Assembly (NCBI GenBank): GCA_025399215.1
Contig: MU621160.1
Location: 16,576 to 68,789, forward strand
Reading direction: 5' to 3'
DNA: 52,214 nt
Origin: Globomyces pollinis-pini
Lineage: Eukaryota; Chytridiomycota; Chytridiomycetes; Rhizophydiales; Globomycetaceae
Position numbers and translations under genes: made by a program. Numbering within the stretch: position 1 is the first letter of the stretch; every line of letters begins with the position of its first letter. Below the pieces are notes generated by a model. It was given only the letters and a program-made list of their open reading frames with translations, did not search any database and was not told the DNA's origin. Positions 33,194 through 45,232 of the stretch are shown here, piece by piece.

Positions 33194-35825
33194 TCAAGCG
33201 TACCGTTTGGACCTTCCATTTTTGGCGCTTGGATAACCTTTCGAGCTTCTAGAGCGTGTCTTATCTTTTTTTAAAGAATCTAAGCTTCCTTCAGCAGATG
33301 TTTGCACAATTTCTCCAAGCAGATCAGAAGATACAAATACTTCACCAGTGTCTTGTGATAACACGTAGTCTAATGCTCCTTGTAATGGTGATATTTGTTG
33401 CCCACCTTTTCTTGGTGCTTCATTTTGTAAGGTAGTTCGTTCCGGCAACTCCAACTAGAAATGTTTAAAATAGTTGAGAATACCTGTAGAGTCGCTATAT
33501 TATCACCTCTGTATCTTAAGTTAGGGTCGCCCATAGATAGAACGAGTTTTACGTACTGGCAAACAGGTCTTTTGATAGTGGGTACAGATATAGGTCTTGC
33601 TAATCCTGTTTCTCTACCCCTTGCAGTTATTTTTTTCAAAGTCCAATCATCTTTTTCTTCGTTGTACACGGTCTGCTTTTCCAGTTTCATTTGTTCCTCC
33701 ACTAAAATTAAGTCATTTACTGCATACATGGGATAAAATTTTCTGTAATCGTCATTTTAAGTGCTAATTCCCTTGATAATTCACGAATTGTATCAAGCAA
33801 ATCTTCTCTTTCTATTCTGAATTCGTCCTTTACATCATTTATCTCCTCTTTAACTTCTTGTAATTTACTCCATAGTTTTTTCAACTTTTTGGTCTTCACA
33901 TCAACTTCTTCTTGAAGGGATGAAAAGTTTTCTTCTAGTTGAAGCTGAGCTTCTTGTTTTACTTCCAGTCTTTTTTCCAGGACTCTTTCACGCCTTTGCT
34001 CTTCTTGAATACGTAATTCCGTCTCTTGCAAGATCCTCTCTTGTTCGTTGATTTTTTCTTCAATGTTGACTCCACCAATTAATAACTTTCCTTCCATGGC
34101 TTTTAACTTCAGAGCGAGCATTTCTCTTTCTTGTCTCTCGGCATCTAAATCAGCTGCTCTTCTTTCTAGTTCAGCAGCAATGCGTTGTCTTTCCTCGACA
34201 ACCATGTCTTTGGATGCCAGTAGAGCTCGCTTTTCCGCTTCAACTTCTTCTTGAAGTTTAGCTATTGTTTCGGGATCTAAAGTTGCCAGAGGGTTGACTT
34301 CTTTGTTTTCTGTAGTGTCTTCAATATCAGACTCTTCTTCTTCTTCCTCTTCTTCATCGTCTTCTGATTCTATTTCACTCGTATCTTCAGTTATTCCATC
34401 CTCCACTGGATCGATTTGTTCCGCTGGACTGTCTATATCTCTCTCAATGGCAGCCTTTTGCTTTTTTACTTTTTTCTTCACAGTCTTCTTCACGATTTTG
34501 GTAACTACTCTTGGAGCAGTCCCTCCTTTTTGTCTGGCTTCCAGTGCTTGCCTGAGTCTTTCAATTTCTACTTGATATTCACGTAGCATAGCGTCTTTTG
34601 GATCCTCATTGATTACTGGTTTATTTTTAATATTTTTAGCTCTATTTGCGTATCTCAATGTAGAAAGAGTTTCTTCGTAGTTGTAACTTGCGGGACTGAG
34701 TGTAGCAATCATCAGCGTTCTAACTTGTTAATGAAATGAGTTACTTTGCATTTCCACCCAGTGAATCTTGTAATAAACCTGAAAAAATCAGTAAAGTTTT
34801 TGTTACGAGTTAGTTTAGAGTCACGATAAGGTATGTGGGAAGATTTCCCATCTACCAATGCTGAAATACAGTTTCCCAAAGCTGAAAGTGATAAATTGAT
34901 TTTTGTAGCTTCTTTAAGACGATCCCCAGTAGCTCCTGTTTTGGATTGTCTTTCTGAACCAGCTAAATCTACTAGATTTAGTTTCCCACTGATATATTTT
35001 TCTTCTCCATCCTCTCCAACTTCTGAAGATTCGATAGTAATGGTGAAAATAGAATGCGATCTCGAAGAATTCTGATTCATTAACGTGGCACCGACCGATC
35101 TAGCCTTATTTCCTATCTCCATCAGGTGTTCAAGTTCTTCTACAGATTTCACCACCACTGCTGATAAATCTTTAACAAAGACCCCGGTATCTGGATTCTC
35201 CTTTAAATCTAGTCCACCTTTTGGATGTTTGTTAGGTTTCACCAATAGATCTTTCACCTCTTCATTATAAATTTCCAGGAATGAAACACGCACCAGAAAC
35301 TTTTTGTGACCAGTTCTTTCAAATTGTAAACCTGATGTGTTTCTTACCTCGAGATATGATCGAATATATGATGAAAACATTGAGGTATGATACCACGTAG
35401 ATGGGGCACTTCTGGAACACCTTGCATAGAAAACGTTTTACCAGTTCCTGAAATCATTACGTAAATTCATATCAAGTACCTGTCTGACCATAAACAAAAA
35501 CCTATTTTATATGTTAACATTAGTTTTTGTCTTACTGTTCCATTGAAACCTCCTAAAGCAGCATCTACAATTACTCTTGCAGTTTCATTATAAACTTGTG
35601 CCTAGAAAAAATGAATTACTCCTTATATAATTTTACTTGGGTAGAATCTTCGTCAAACACTGCATCAAACGAAAATGTTTTCATGTCATTAGATGCCTTT
35701 GGATTTGATAGCATTATCATTCCTTTTTTCTTATCCATTTCAGCAACTTTGGAATGTCCTGCTGCCTTCTCCTTTTCATTAAATGGTCTACATCGTCCAA
35801 CTACGATAACATTCTCAGATACCAT
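33194..35825 (-). CDS. KIF3A: Kinesin-2 motor subunit (KIF3A/FLA10 type), anterograde intraflagellar transport
   Basis: Nine exons (35825-35637, 35601-35536, 35501-35480, 35447-35348, 35315-34807, 34778-34745, 34719-33728, 33701-33484, 33454-33194), introns 25-35 nt, 796 residues. Motor domain at the N-terminus: [10 protein letters not shown]-loop GQTGTGKT at about 90-97, NSSRSHSIF (switch I), LVDLAGSE (switch II), ending [22 protein letters not shown], the kinesin-2 neck. An acid-rich stretch (Glu/Asp run at residues ~370-385) follows a basic [10 protein letters not shown], then a long coiled coil whose [32 protein letters not shown] and ENFIP motifs match KIF3A rather than KIF3B. The basic tail ([18 protein letters not shown]) parallels the human KIF3A end. 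Implies a functional flagellum. Confidence 0.93.
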
Positions 35826-36137
35826 TTCTAACACGCGAAAAAAGTTAAACGTCAATGAAGTAGATAATCAACAATTTCCTCATTTATTAAACATCATTGA
35901 GAATATTGATGATTATCAACTATGAATGCTTGGTGAATGGTAATCGTGTTTTTTAAAGCACATAATTATAATGTATCTTTAATATTCCATCATTATTGAA
36001 GTATTACATCGAATACTATTGCAGCATTGCTCTCCTTTCACTGTTAACATAGATGTGTTACGTAATCCATCAAATCGTTCAAGTCACATTGGTATTTTTA
36101 CGATAACGAAAAAACATTTTTAGTCAATTAGTTTTCA
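35826..36137. other. Divergent promoter region, KIF3A / AMT
   Basis: 312 nt, AT-rich, no open frame of note and no recognised element. Confidence 0.5.
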
Positions 36138-37474
36138 ATGGTATGTTAGATCATTCAATATAAAGAGTGAATGGGATGATATTAATTAACTGTATTAGCT
36201 CTCAAAAACTGTAAATCAGTTCATCAAGAGATCCTTCTCAATTAATGCTATTGCATCCAGCAAGAAAACTCAATTATACGACTTTCATCTTGCGAATGGT
36301 GGGAAAATGGTTGATTTTGCTGGTTGGGATATGCCAGTGCAATATACTAGTAAAGGTGTTTTAGCATCACATCTTTGGACGAGAGAAAAGGCTTCATTGT
36401 TCGATGTTTCTCATATGCTTCAAACTAGGTATGTCTATGATGGCCAATTGATATAAAGATGGACTGGAGCAGATCGAACTAAGTTTTTGGAATCATTAGT
36501 GGTTGCTGACCTTGTCAATTTACCAGTTGGATCATCCACTCTCTCTTTATTTACAAATGAAAATGGTGGAATTATTGATGACACTGTAATCAACAAGCAA
36601 GACGAAAATGCATTTTATGTTGTAAGCAATGCTGGTTGTGCGGATAAAGATTTGGCCCACATTCGTAGTCAACTTGAAAAATTCAAGGCTAAGGGTGGAG
36701 ATTGTCAAGTAGATGTATTGGATCACTTATCTTTGGTTGCTTTGCAAGGTAATTCATCAACAACTTCTTATCGTTTTAGGCCCAAGTGCTGTAAAAGTGG
36801 TTGAACAATTAACTGGCGCTGATTTGAGCAAATTCGCGTTCATGACATCACAACAGATGGACATAAAGGGAATATCTTGTTATGTATCTCGTTGTGGTTA
36901 CACTGGAGAAGATGGTTTTGAGGTTGCAACTTGATTATTAATATTAGATTTCTGTTAGACATGAAGATGTTGTTAATCTAAGTCAATTGTTCCTTGATCA
37001 TCCTGATGTTGAATTGGCCGGTTTGGGTGCAAGAGACAGTTTACGACTTGAAGCTGGCTTATGTCTCTATGGTCATGACTTGGATGATACTATTAGTCCA
37101 ACTGAAGGTGGGCTAACTTGGACTATTGGGCAACGCCGTCGTACTGAAGGAGGATTCTTGGGAGCCGATAAAATTATTCCACAGATAAAGGGAGGGGTTA
37201 GCAAACGAAGAGTTGGTCTTGTTGTTGAAGGTGCCCCAGCTAGAGGTAATATTCAACACCTAATATTATTTTAGAACATGCAGAAATTTATTCTAACGGA
37301 GAACTAATCGGAGCTGTGACCAGTGGTTGCCCATCTCCATGTTTGAAGAAAAACATTGCAATGGGTTATGTTAAACATGGATTTCACAAACAAGGAACTG
37401 AATTGGAAGTGAAAGTTAGAAACAAACTCCAAAAAGCCAAAGTGACAAAAATGCCGTTTGTTCCAGCATCGTAA
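36138..37474 (+). CDS. GCV1: Mitochondrial aminomethyltransferase (glycine cleavage system T protein)
   Basis: Six exons (36138-36140, 36199-36428, 36459-36748, 36780-36922, 36948-37245, 37275-37474), 387 residues. The first exon is only the ATG; after a 58-nt intron the reading continues as a basic, amphipathic presequence ([20 protein letters not shown]) and the family start [26 protein letters not shown]. Further hallmarks: [62 protein letters not shown] and the C-terminal [17 protein letters not shown]. Reaction: transfers the aminomethyl carbon from H-protein lipoamide to tetrahydrofolate, releasing ammonia, in the matrix. Other introns are 25-31 nt. Confidence 0.93.
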
Positions 37475-37517
37475 TTAGACTTTTATTTTTAATCCGTTCT
37501 AGGTATCACCGTATTGT

Positions 37518-38601
37518 TTAAGATCTCAGTTTCTCAATTCCAAGAGAAGCTCTGATTCTATTAGTTTCTTCAATACTAATTGATTCATCATTTGTTCTTG
37601 TATTTTGCGGTTGTGTATATCCTTCATTTGTTCTCGCATTTGTCGGTTGTGTATTTCCTTCGGATGAGTTTGGATCAACTATTGGTTTTTCCACTTTTTT
37701 AAATAATCCTTTGACTTTCTTTTTTGAATATTTCTTCTTCTTTTCTTTATGCAGTGGATCAATTTCTTCCAACGGAATTACGATTTCTGGTTCCGACACC
37801 TCTTGTTCCGGTTCTGGCTCTGGTTCTGGCTCTTCATAATTGTCTATTTCTTCCTCCAAAGGTGAGATACGTGGCTCCAAATCTCCAGCATCCTCAAGTA
37901 TATAACGCTTAGTCAATCTTGGTAAAATAGTATCACACACACGATCTTCTGTGAGTAATTCATCAATGAATACGTCCATGTACGTTAATTCAAAAGTCCC
38001 ATCTACAGTTAAAACAATTTGAATATTACTTGGCATCCTTTTTCTAAGCTTTCTTTTGTCTAATAAGAAAGGTTCCAACGTTTTATATATTTCAACTGAA
38101 GTTCCTGTTAGTCGAATATAGAAAGCTGCCAGCGCCGTTAGATATCTAAAATGAACAATTTAAAATGCTTTACTTGAAATCTGGATCATCCAAATAGAGT
38201 TGCAGTATTTCTTTTTCTGGTTGTATTTGAAGTAATTTCAATGTGCATGCTAAAAATTCACTTGGTCTCTGATTTCCCCATTGACCTCCAATAGCTTTCA
38301 AATCAACTAAATTCAATTTAATTAAACTACTTTACCTTTAAGATTAATAAGAAAGAATAAGAATTACCTCCTCGATCGACCATGATCTCTGCATTGACAC
38401 CAAACATTTTCTCCTTCCAATACAAACATTCATAAATACGTTCTCTCATAATTTTTTCAATGAGAAACTGAGGGTCTTGGCCATGGACCGTCCTTCGTTC
38501 AAATCCTAATGACTTTTGATCCTGCATCCAATAGTTAAAGAATTTTCATTTTTTGACTAGTGGCTTACTGAGTTAAACATTCCAGTAATTCTTTGCTTCA
38601 T
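37518..38601 (-). CDS. PRP38: Pre-mRNA-splicing factor PRP38
   Basis: Four exons (38601-38569, 38521-38368, 38306-38174, 38145-37518), introns 47, 61 and 28 nt, 315 residues. The PRP38 domain is clear: TVHGQDPQFLIEKIMRERIY, YWKEKMFGVNAE, DLKAIGGQWGNQRPSEFL, KLLQIQPEKEI, FKYLTALAAFYIRLTG and YKTLEP...LRKR. It is followed by TYMDVFIDELLTEDRVCDTILPRL, then an acidic EPEPEPE run and a Lys-rich tail. Known role: U4/U6.U5 tri-snRNP associated factor needed for spliceosome activation. Its longer-than-local introns are of note in a splicing factor gene. Start codon lies 27 nt from the divergent PEX4 start. Confidence 0.93.
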
Positions 38602-38628
38602 TTCGTCAAGCGTTCAATTCAATTGGAA

Positions 38629-39184
38629 ATGTCTTTAATAACAAGGCGATTGTTGAAGGTATGACTCTACATTCGGTTTTACCCTGATTTTTTTGGAACA
38701 AAATGCAGTTTATTTGATTGAATTTGAATAACTTTTGTAGGAGTTGCAAGATTTGAAAAAGATTGAATCGACGGATATTCAATTAGCACCTGTAAATGAT
38801 GATTTGTTTAATTGGACTGCAACGTTGTCTCAAATTGATGTTCCTTACCAAAATACATCATTCACCATTTTAATTCAAGTTCCTGAAAATTATCCAACAG
38901 TTCCTCCTAAAATTAAATTCAAATCAAAAATATGTCATCCAAATATTCATTTTCTTACTGGTGAAATTTGTCTAGATCTACTATCCACTCAATGGGCACC
39001 AACTTGGACTCTTTACTCTACTTGTGTAGCCATCAAGTTGTTATTGACGGTATAAATACTTTATATAATTTTGTAGGACCCTGTACCTGATTCTCCATTA
39101 AACTGTGATGCAGCCAACTTGCTACGAATTGGAGATATCCGAGGATATCATTCATTGGTTGGATATTACCAGAATAATGAATAA
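38629..39184 (+). CDS. PEX4: Ubiquitin-conjugating enzyme E2, peroxisomal PEX4-like
   Basis: Three exons (38629-38658, 38741-39049, 39077-39184), introns 82 and 27 nt, 148 residues. UBC fold markers: MSLITRRLLKELQDLKK start, VPENYPTVPPKIKF, CHPNIHFLTGEICLDLL with catalytic Cys87, and W near the THR-like WAPTWTL. The C-terminal NCDAANLLRIGDIRGYHSLV is the feature that separates Pex4 from other E2s. Role in known fungi: mono-ubiquitinates Pex5 at the peroxisome for receptor recycling together with Pex22. Slightly shorter than yeast Pex4. The HPN motif is intact. Confidence 0.85.
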
Positions 39185-39315
39185 TATACTTTTATTTATC
39201 ACATATAACCGTTGTATTGTGTGCAAAATATGTTTATTTGAATTCAAGCAATATCCCGAATATGAGCAATCATTTATACAATGTATAGGTTTAATACAAC
39301 CTATCTCCTTCCTAA

Positions 39316-40140
39316 TTAATCTTCTTCACTATCTGATATATCCTGTGAATGGAACAAAGAAATATCTTTTTCCAAAAAATTCGAAATCTCATTCAGATCT
39401 ACATCGGATTCTGACTGTATCCCTTCCTACCACATTAAATATATACAAAATACTTGTATTTTTGAAAAATTGTGTAAGGCAGGTGATATACTTTCATCAT
39501 CATCATTGAAACTATCAAAGTTTGAAAATAATCTACTTGGAAAGTCATCCAATCTGTCGACATTGGTATTTGAACATGGAGATGACGGTAAACAAGATAT
39601 ATCTGGTGATTCTACCATCAAAGGAGTTGTTGAGATCTCATTCTCTTCTTTACGTTGTTGATTAAGGGAATTGTTAACTTTTATGGATTCAATTGATATT
39701 TCTTGTTTATCATTTCCATTATTATCTATTTCAATGTTAACCATCGTAGATTTGTTTGTAATAGTTCTAACTACAGTGTCTGTTGTTATGATATCCATTT
39801 CCATCTTTAAATCAGATTCTAAAGTATCTACTTTCAAATCTTGCACTCCAGCTTCATTGCTTTGATTTTGACTTATAACAGTAGATTTAAACTTGTCGGT
39901 GTTTCTCGGAGACTGCACAACTTGACAAGGTTGGGATTGATCAGTTTTCATTTTCAACCCCACTTCATTTATATGGTATTGAATCGATTTCGATATTCTT
40001 GGATGGTAGAAAGCTGGTTGTAAATGATGTCGTTTTTTCAGAAATACTGGACGACCATTTTGAAATGATTCCTTGATGAGTTTAATATCCTTTAGAAATT
40101 CCTCTATCTCTTGCCTGGATTGGGCATGCTGTGATCCCAT
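39316..40140 (-). CDS. Unidentified acidic Ser/Asn-rich protein
   Basis: Two exons (40140-39454, 39426-39316; intron 27 nt), 265 residues. The N-terminus (SRQEIEEFLKDIKLIKES) looks helical and is followed by a basic patch (FLKKRHHLQPAFYHPRIS). The rest is low-complexity with many Ser, Asn and Thr and two acidic ends (SNFDSFNDDDES, HSQDISDSEED). No domain is recognised. The ATG at 40140 was chosen because the frame above it contains no better start; an upstream exon cannot be excluded. A nuclear protein is plausible from composition only. Confidence 0.6.
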
Positions 40141-40341
40141 TGATATGTTTGTCCTTCTGGTCTGAAAAAGACAAGTGAAAAGTTTCGGATTGAAACTTAA
40201 GGAAATATACAAAACACAATTGTTTATTATATGAAATGCATTTATAAGTTAGGGTAGTTAAGAGTAAGCGATGCATTTCTCAAGTCACGTTTTACCGTTT
40301 CCACATTATTTGTCAATCGGTCTCGGCTTTTGATTGAAAGG

Positions 40342-43300
40342 TTAGGATCTAAGAGGTTCATAATTCCAAACAAAATCTAGATTATAAGTAGATTTGTCCA
40401 ATACCGTCCCAAATTCATCCACTGAAGTGTGTTGATAACCAATTATTGATAATATTAACTGTTGAAATCCTTCCGGATCACACAGGATCAATGGCAATAA
40501 TGGCCTCGAGAATGACCATTGGGTTTCCAATTCATTTGTCATTAACCGTTCAAAAATCACATTTCTAAATGAAGCTGCTTGTGTAGATACATTGACATCA
40601 AAAAACATTGGGAACGTTGGATATGCGTGTGAAAATATACTATTGACAATTGTAAGGGCATTTGAAGACATGCTATTGTCCTGGCACTCTATAATCTGAA
40701 TTGCATTTGTCAGCAATTGATTTAGAGAAGGTTCATTGATACTTGCCATTAAATAAGTCATATAATCCGATGTCATGGATACCCACAGACCAAAATACGC
40801 CTTCTGGTTAATTCTATATTTTTCTTTACATTTCCTAACTTGGGATATTGCTACATAATTTAGCAAATTAAATCGCTACCTGTAGTTGTGTAGAATTCAC
40901 TGAATTTGAAAATAAAAATACCGATTGCACCATGCGTTCTAATGAATCATCTTGGTATAATTTAAGAATTCCAAATGGTACTGCACGACTTGAAATCAAG
41001 AATTTGAATGAATCACTGGAATTATTTGAAACTGCTTACAATATAACACAAAGCGGTTTCAATATAAATTTCACCCATACAGATTCATCACCAGTTTGGT
41101 AATATGGTTCAAGTTTGCCAATTTGGTTAGTAATGATTTCAGTGGTTTCCCGGAAGAGCAAAATTCTAATCCTATTAGCAAACATTCTATTACCCATATT
41201 CACCACATGTATCAAATTGCATCCGACTACCCTTGCTCTTCGTCAATTCACGAAAGAACTTCAACATATTGAGTGAGCTTCGAGCTTTGGATGAATCCGA
41301 TTGCGCTAAATACTCATTGAAAAGGGGTAGATGAGGTTGCAACCAGAGAAAAAAGGACTTGTAAAGTTTCAAAGTCAAGATAGAGGTAAGAATACCCCTT
41401 AACTTGTAAACTACTAAAGTAATTTCGTCGAATTGTTCCTGGGGGTGACAATTGCTCAACACATTTTGGAATGGCCGCAACAGATTTTGCAAATTGGTTT
41501 CTGAATTATCAGTATAATGATCAGTTAGAAATAATCTTCCAATACTTTCAAAAAGCTAACATTAAAAAATAAAAATATTACGAGCATAATTGATTTAGAA
41601 TGTTCATGGCTTGCCACCGAAAAAGCTGTGATAATGCCACTTTGTTCAATATAACTCAGCAAATTAGCGGACTGTAATAGTTTGCACGTATGGACCCTAA
41701 AGAATAAGTCATATTTCAGGATACCCGTTCACCAATTCTTTAAAAAGCATAGAAGCTTGCAATGCTAGTTTTTCTGAAAATGTTTGTTTAATATAGTACA
41801 TACTAGAATTAGAAGACGATATTTTACACTCGATGGACAAAAAACACCACAACTTGCTCTTGAGACTTCAAATGAGAATGAGCTGCCAGCGTTTCCCACG
41901 TTTTAGGACAACTAGATCCGTCCCCCGCTAAGGAAAATAAATAGCTAAAATCTTACTCAGATACGTCTGCTTAAACTGTTCAAAAAACTGAAGAACCGCT
42001 ATTTCAAGATGCTCTTCACATGGGTTTGCAACAGATTGTAATACTTTATACTCCAGGAAAGCAAAAATCGAGCCGGATACAAACCCATCAGTTCTATCTT
42101 CATCTTCAGTTGCTTGGTAAGAAATTCTGAAAAAGTTATTATCTGATGATTCAGTACCTATGAGAAAGTACTGATGAGAATAATGATATGGTCCTACAAT
42201 TAGCAAAATTGAAATTACCATGCAATTTCAACAAATTCTTGTCCGCTTCTCCCATTGCCGTAAATATTCAATCTGTTCACAAGCTCTTTTGCAATCAATT
42301 CGTATCCTGTTTTTCTGAGGAATTTACCCAAACTTGGCAGCAGTTGTTGCAAAGCGTTTTCTTCATCAAAATAAAGCCTCTCTGATGTGTTAAATTACCT
42401 ATTTACCTAGCATATTTGCATTTTGATGGATCAATACAGACGTAAACTAAAACATCAAAAACGTAGAATTACAAGTTTCATTTTCTCTTGTTGTTCGACA
42501 AAAAACGGATGTTCTGATTCTCTCAATTGACACCAAATCTGTACCAAAAATATTAAATCGTTACAATCTGCCTTTGATTATGTTAGATAAGTTGTCGATA
42601 CCACAGATATGAAAGCCATAGAAAAGGAGTAGAAAGATTCAAACATGACAGAGATATTCTCGATCTTCTTCATATCCGACCCATATACTGTTGTAAATCT
42701 TAGCAATAATTTTAGAAATTCTGACATTAAGCCAATGTTATTTACCTGATCTTGCTGTTTCATCAAAGTTTCTCCCCAACAATTGATGGACTATAATAGA
42801 GCATTGTTTTAAGTGTTCTAACCGTTCAGTATCTACAAAGAGTGATCGTCGGGCACCCATAAAAAATCCGATTATTTCTAATAGTTGCACCGTTAATTTA
42901 CCAGGTAAAAGCTATTAAATTATAAATATTTTGACTATTACATCAAGTGATGACGCGAAGAGCTCAATTGGTTTCTCTTCAATGACGAATTCCTTCCAAG
43001 ATGCCGGAATTTGTACAGCACTTTGCATTCCTTCGCTGTCCTGGTCTGCAACAGTCCCCAAAAAATCGTAGCTAACACAAGCATTGACAATTTTTAATAA
43101 AAGTTCTGAAATCAAATTGACAGTTTAACTACCTGTTGTTGGGGATGCAGAAGGAACGGATTGTTTATACATGCTAAACGAAGCCAAAAGAAGCTGTTTT
43201 AAATGATTGTCTCTAAATTGTATAGCTGTTTTCCTATGCTTTGAATAATGTAAAATGGAGGAGGTTGGAGGATTCATTTCTACTACAGTGGCTAGAAGTA

Positions 43301-43791
43301 ATTCTAAATTTTCAATTCGCGGTGATTGCTAAAAGAATAATTGGTATATAAAAACATACTTGAGTTTCAGTCAGCAATGTGTTAAATCGATTTGGATAAT
43401 CCTCACTATCTAACCAACCCAAAACACTTGATATTGCAGTTATGTATGGAACTGTTTGTAATGTTGTAATTTGCACCAATTCAGCTTTTGTAAATAGATG
43501 ATGCTTAGTACACAGTAGTGATTTCAAGTGAGTGATTGCTAGTTTCCGAACATATTCACTCTTTGAATAATTATACAATTCGAAAATTATAGTCAGCAAT
43601 GGCATTAAACCATCGTGGGATACTGGTGATTTGAATATTTCCAAGAGTTGATTTTGCAGAGATTGTATATTTGAAGGTTCAGCGTACTGGAACTGTAGAC
43701 ACACTGCATTACTAAGTAATTGTTATATAACCTGATTCCTAATTAACAAGTACCGTTTACCTTTTTCAATTTCTTGTATATTTTGTTGCAT
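40342..43791 (-). CDS. XPO7: Exportin-7 / RanBP16 (importin-beta superfamily)
   Basis: Nineteen exons: 43791-43761, 43703-43360, 43328-43133, 43105-42942, 42911-42746, 42720-42602, 42571-42473, 42446-42407, 42381-42219, 42193-42158, 42126-41957, 41927-41828, 41802-41725, 41696-41582, 41555-41194, 41171-41040, 41015-40880, 40850-40830, 40803-40342. Phases close to give 977 residues (human about 1087). Matches along the whole length include DFLGTVADQDSEGMQSAVQIPASW, LEIAVLQFFEQFKQTYL, VVYKLRGILTS, SKGSRMQFD, ILLFRETTEII and the C-terminal QWSFSRPLLPLILCDPEGFQ. Known role: Ran-dependent nuclear transport of proteins. Eighteen introns of 22-57 nt, seventeen of them 31 nt or shorter; the shortest (41172-41193) is 22 nt. 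Confidence 0.92.
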
Positions 43792-44081
43792 TGATTAGAA
43801 CAATTCAAATGTTAACTTCAGTTTTTTTGATCAAGACACGAAATTCAGTTTCATATGGAAAACACCAAAAACAATTCAAAGCTATTCTGGAAGCGAATTA
43901 GTAAACATTGATACCAGTGATTTAGGGTGGAATTCATCTAATGGATTCAGTCAAATGACATTTGGTATTACATTTTTACCTTCCATTCTTTTTCTACGAG
44001 CTAGTTAAGAGGTTTATTTACTTCATAGTTGATTCTTTCATAAAAGAAAATGGGATAACGATAACTTAAAAAATGATTCAT

Positions 44082-45041
44082 TTATTGCTTCAAAAACTCA
44101 TCCAAATCTTCTAGTAATTTGTCAAGATATCGGTCGTCATGAGAAAAGAAATGGTCAGTTCCTTGATACACAATCAATTTACCATGTTTGCTTGCTTCAA
44201 GCCAAACATTTTCTGAATCGCGGTGATCTTTCGAACCATTGATGAAGAGAATTCGTCCATCATATTTGGGAAGCGAAATCCTTGGGTTGGAGGCTTTCAG
44301 GATTTCAATGTGCTTTTCTGCTTGATTAAAGAAAAATCCATGACTCAATGCCATTTCTTTTAGTAAAGTGTCAGAAATGTGGCCATTTCCTTTCGCTTGA
44401 GACACCATTCCTTTCAGCATCGACTCAGCACTCATCAATGGAATCACAAGCCCCATACCATATAATCCCAAAGATGCGGCCATTCCTCTTCCTGCACCAA
44501 CACCTTGACCAGCCATAAGAATTGCCGCTGAGGAAAAGACACTGGGGTGGGATCCAAGTAGTTCCATTCCGATATATCCTCCCAAAGAACCCCCAACATA
44601 TATTGGCTTTTTTCCATTGTAGTCCGAAGCATATTCCTTGGTGACACTTAAAATCGTGTTGATGGCAGATTCGAGTGACAATGGAGTGTCCATTAAACTC
44701 CCATGGCCAGGAAGATCCATCAATATGCATCGATACTTGCTGCTTAACTTTCGTGCATGGACTGCAAACATTGTTCTACAACCACCCGCTCCATGCACAA
44801 ATACAATGGATGGACCTTCACCTCGTTCCAATCCAATTACTTCTACCGATTTGGTGTAATCTAATGATGACAGTTTAATAAAACATGATTTGCAAAATGA
44901 TTTAATTTGATTATCAGTTTGATCGTTTGATAATGCATAGTTTATACAATTCGAACAGAAATGCTCTCCACAGCCAGGTTTCTTACATTCATAAAGACTC
45001 TGAGTCCATCCTGCTTTCAGATTGCATGATTTGCAAGACAT
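44082..45041 (-). CDS. FYVE-like zinc finger fused to alpha/beta hydrolase, copy 1
   Basis: Single exon, 319 residues. Residues 3-53 carry paired cysteines (C3, C6, C19, C24, C29, C32, C50, C53) with the FYVE-like core GCGEHFCSNC, but without the basic RHHCR patch that binds phosphoinositide. Residues 75-319 are an alpha/beta hydrolase: oxyanion HGAGG at 83-87, MDLPGHG, nucleophile Ser152 in GGSLGG, Asp272 in INGSKDHRD and His297 in GTDHFFSHDD. So the catalytic triad is complete. Substrate unknown; an esterase or lipase acting at a membrane is a guess. Tandem with a near-identical copy 191 nt away, same strand. Confidence 0.85.
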   Translation of the reverse strand: MSCKSCNLKAGWTQSLYECKKPGCGEHFCSNCINYALSNDQTDNQIKSFCKSCFIKLSSLDYTKSVEVIGLERGEGPSIVFVHGAGGCRTMFAVHARKLSSKYRCILMDLPGHGSLMDTPLSLESAINTILSVTKEYASDYNGKKPIYVGGSLGGYIGMELLGSHPSVFSSAAILMAGQGVGAGRGMAASLGLYGMGLVIPLMSAESMLKGMVSQAKGNGHISDTLLKEMALSHGFFFNQAEKHIEILKASNPRISLPKYDGRILFINGSKDHRDSENVWLEASKHGKLIVYQGTDHFFSHDDRYLDKLLEDLDEFLKQ

Positions 45042-45232
45042 TTAGGAAATCGAGTGATCGGTGCTTTTTTATGGTCTTTGATAGGTAGAAAAGTATCAAG
45101 CATACTGTACATAGATGGATATGGTCCATCGTGGTTCTGGTAGTAAACATGGAGATACTAAAACAATTGACCACAATACACTTGGTCATATCCATTAAAA
45201 CTAATGGTTTACCCATTAAATCGGAACATTTA

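Noticed and set aside
34294..34575. Ser-rich plus-strand frame opposite KIF3A
   Set aside because: It is the mirror of the Glu/Asp-rich coding stretch on the other strand.
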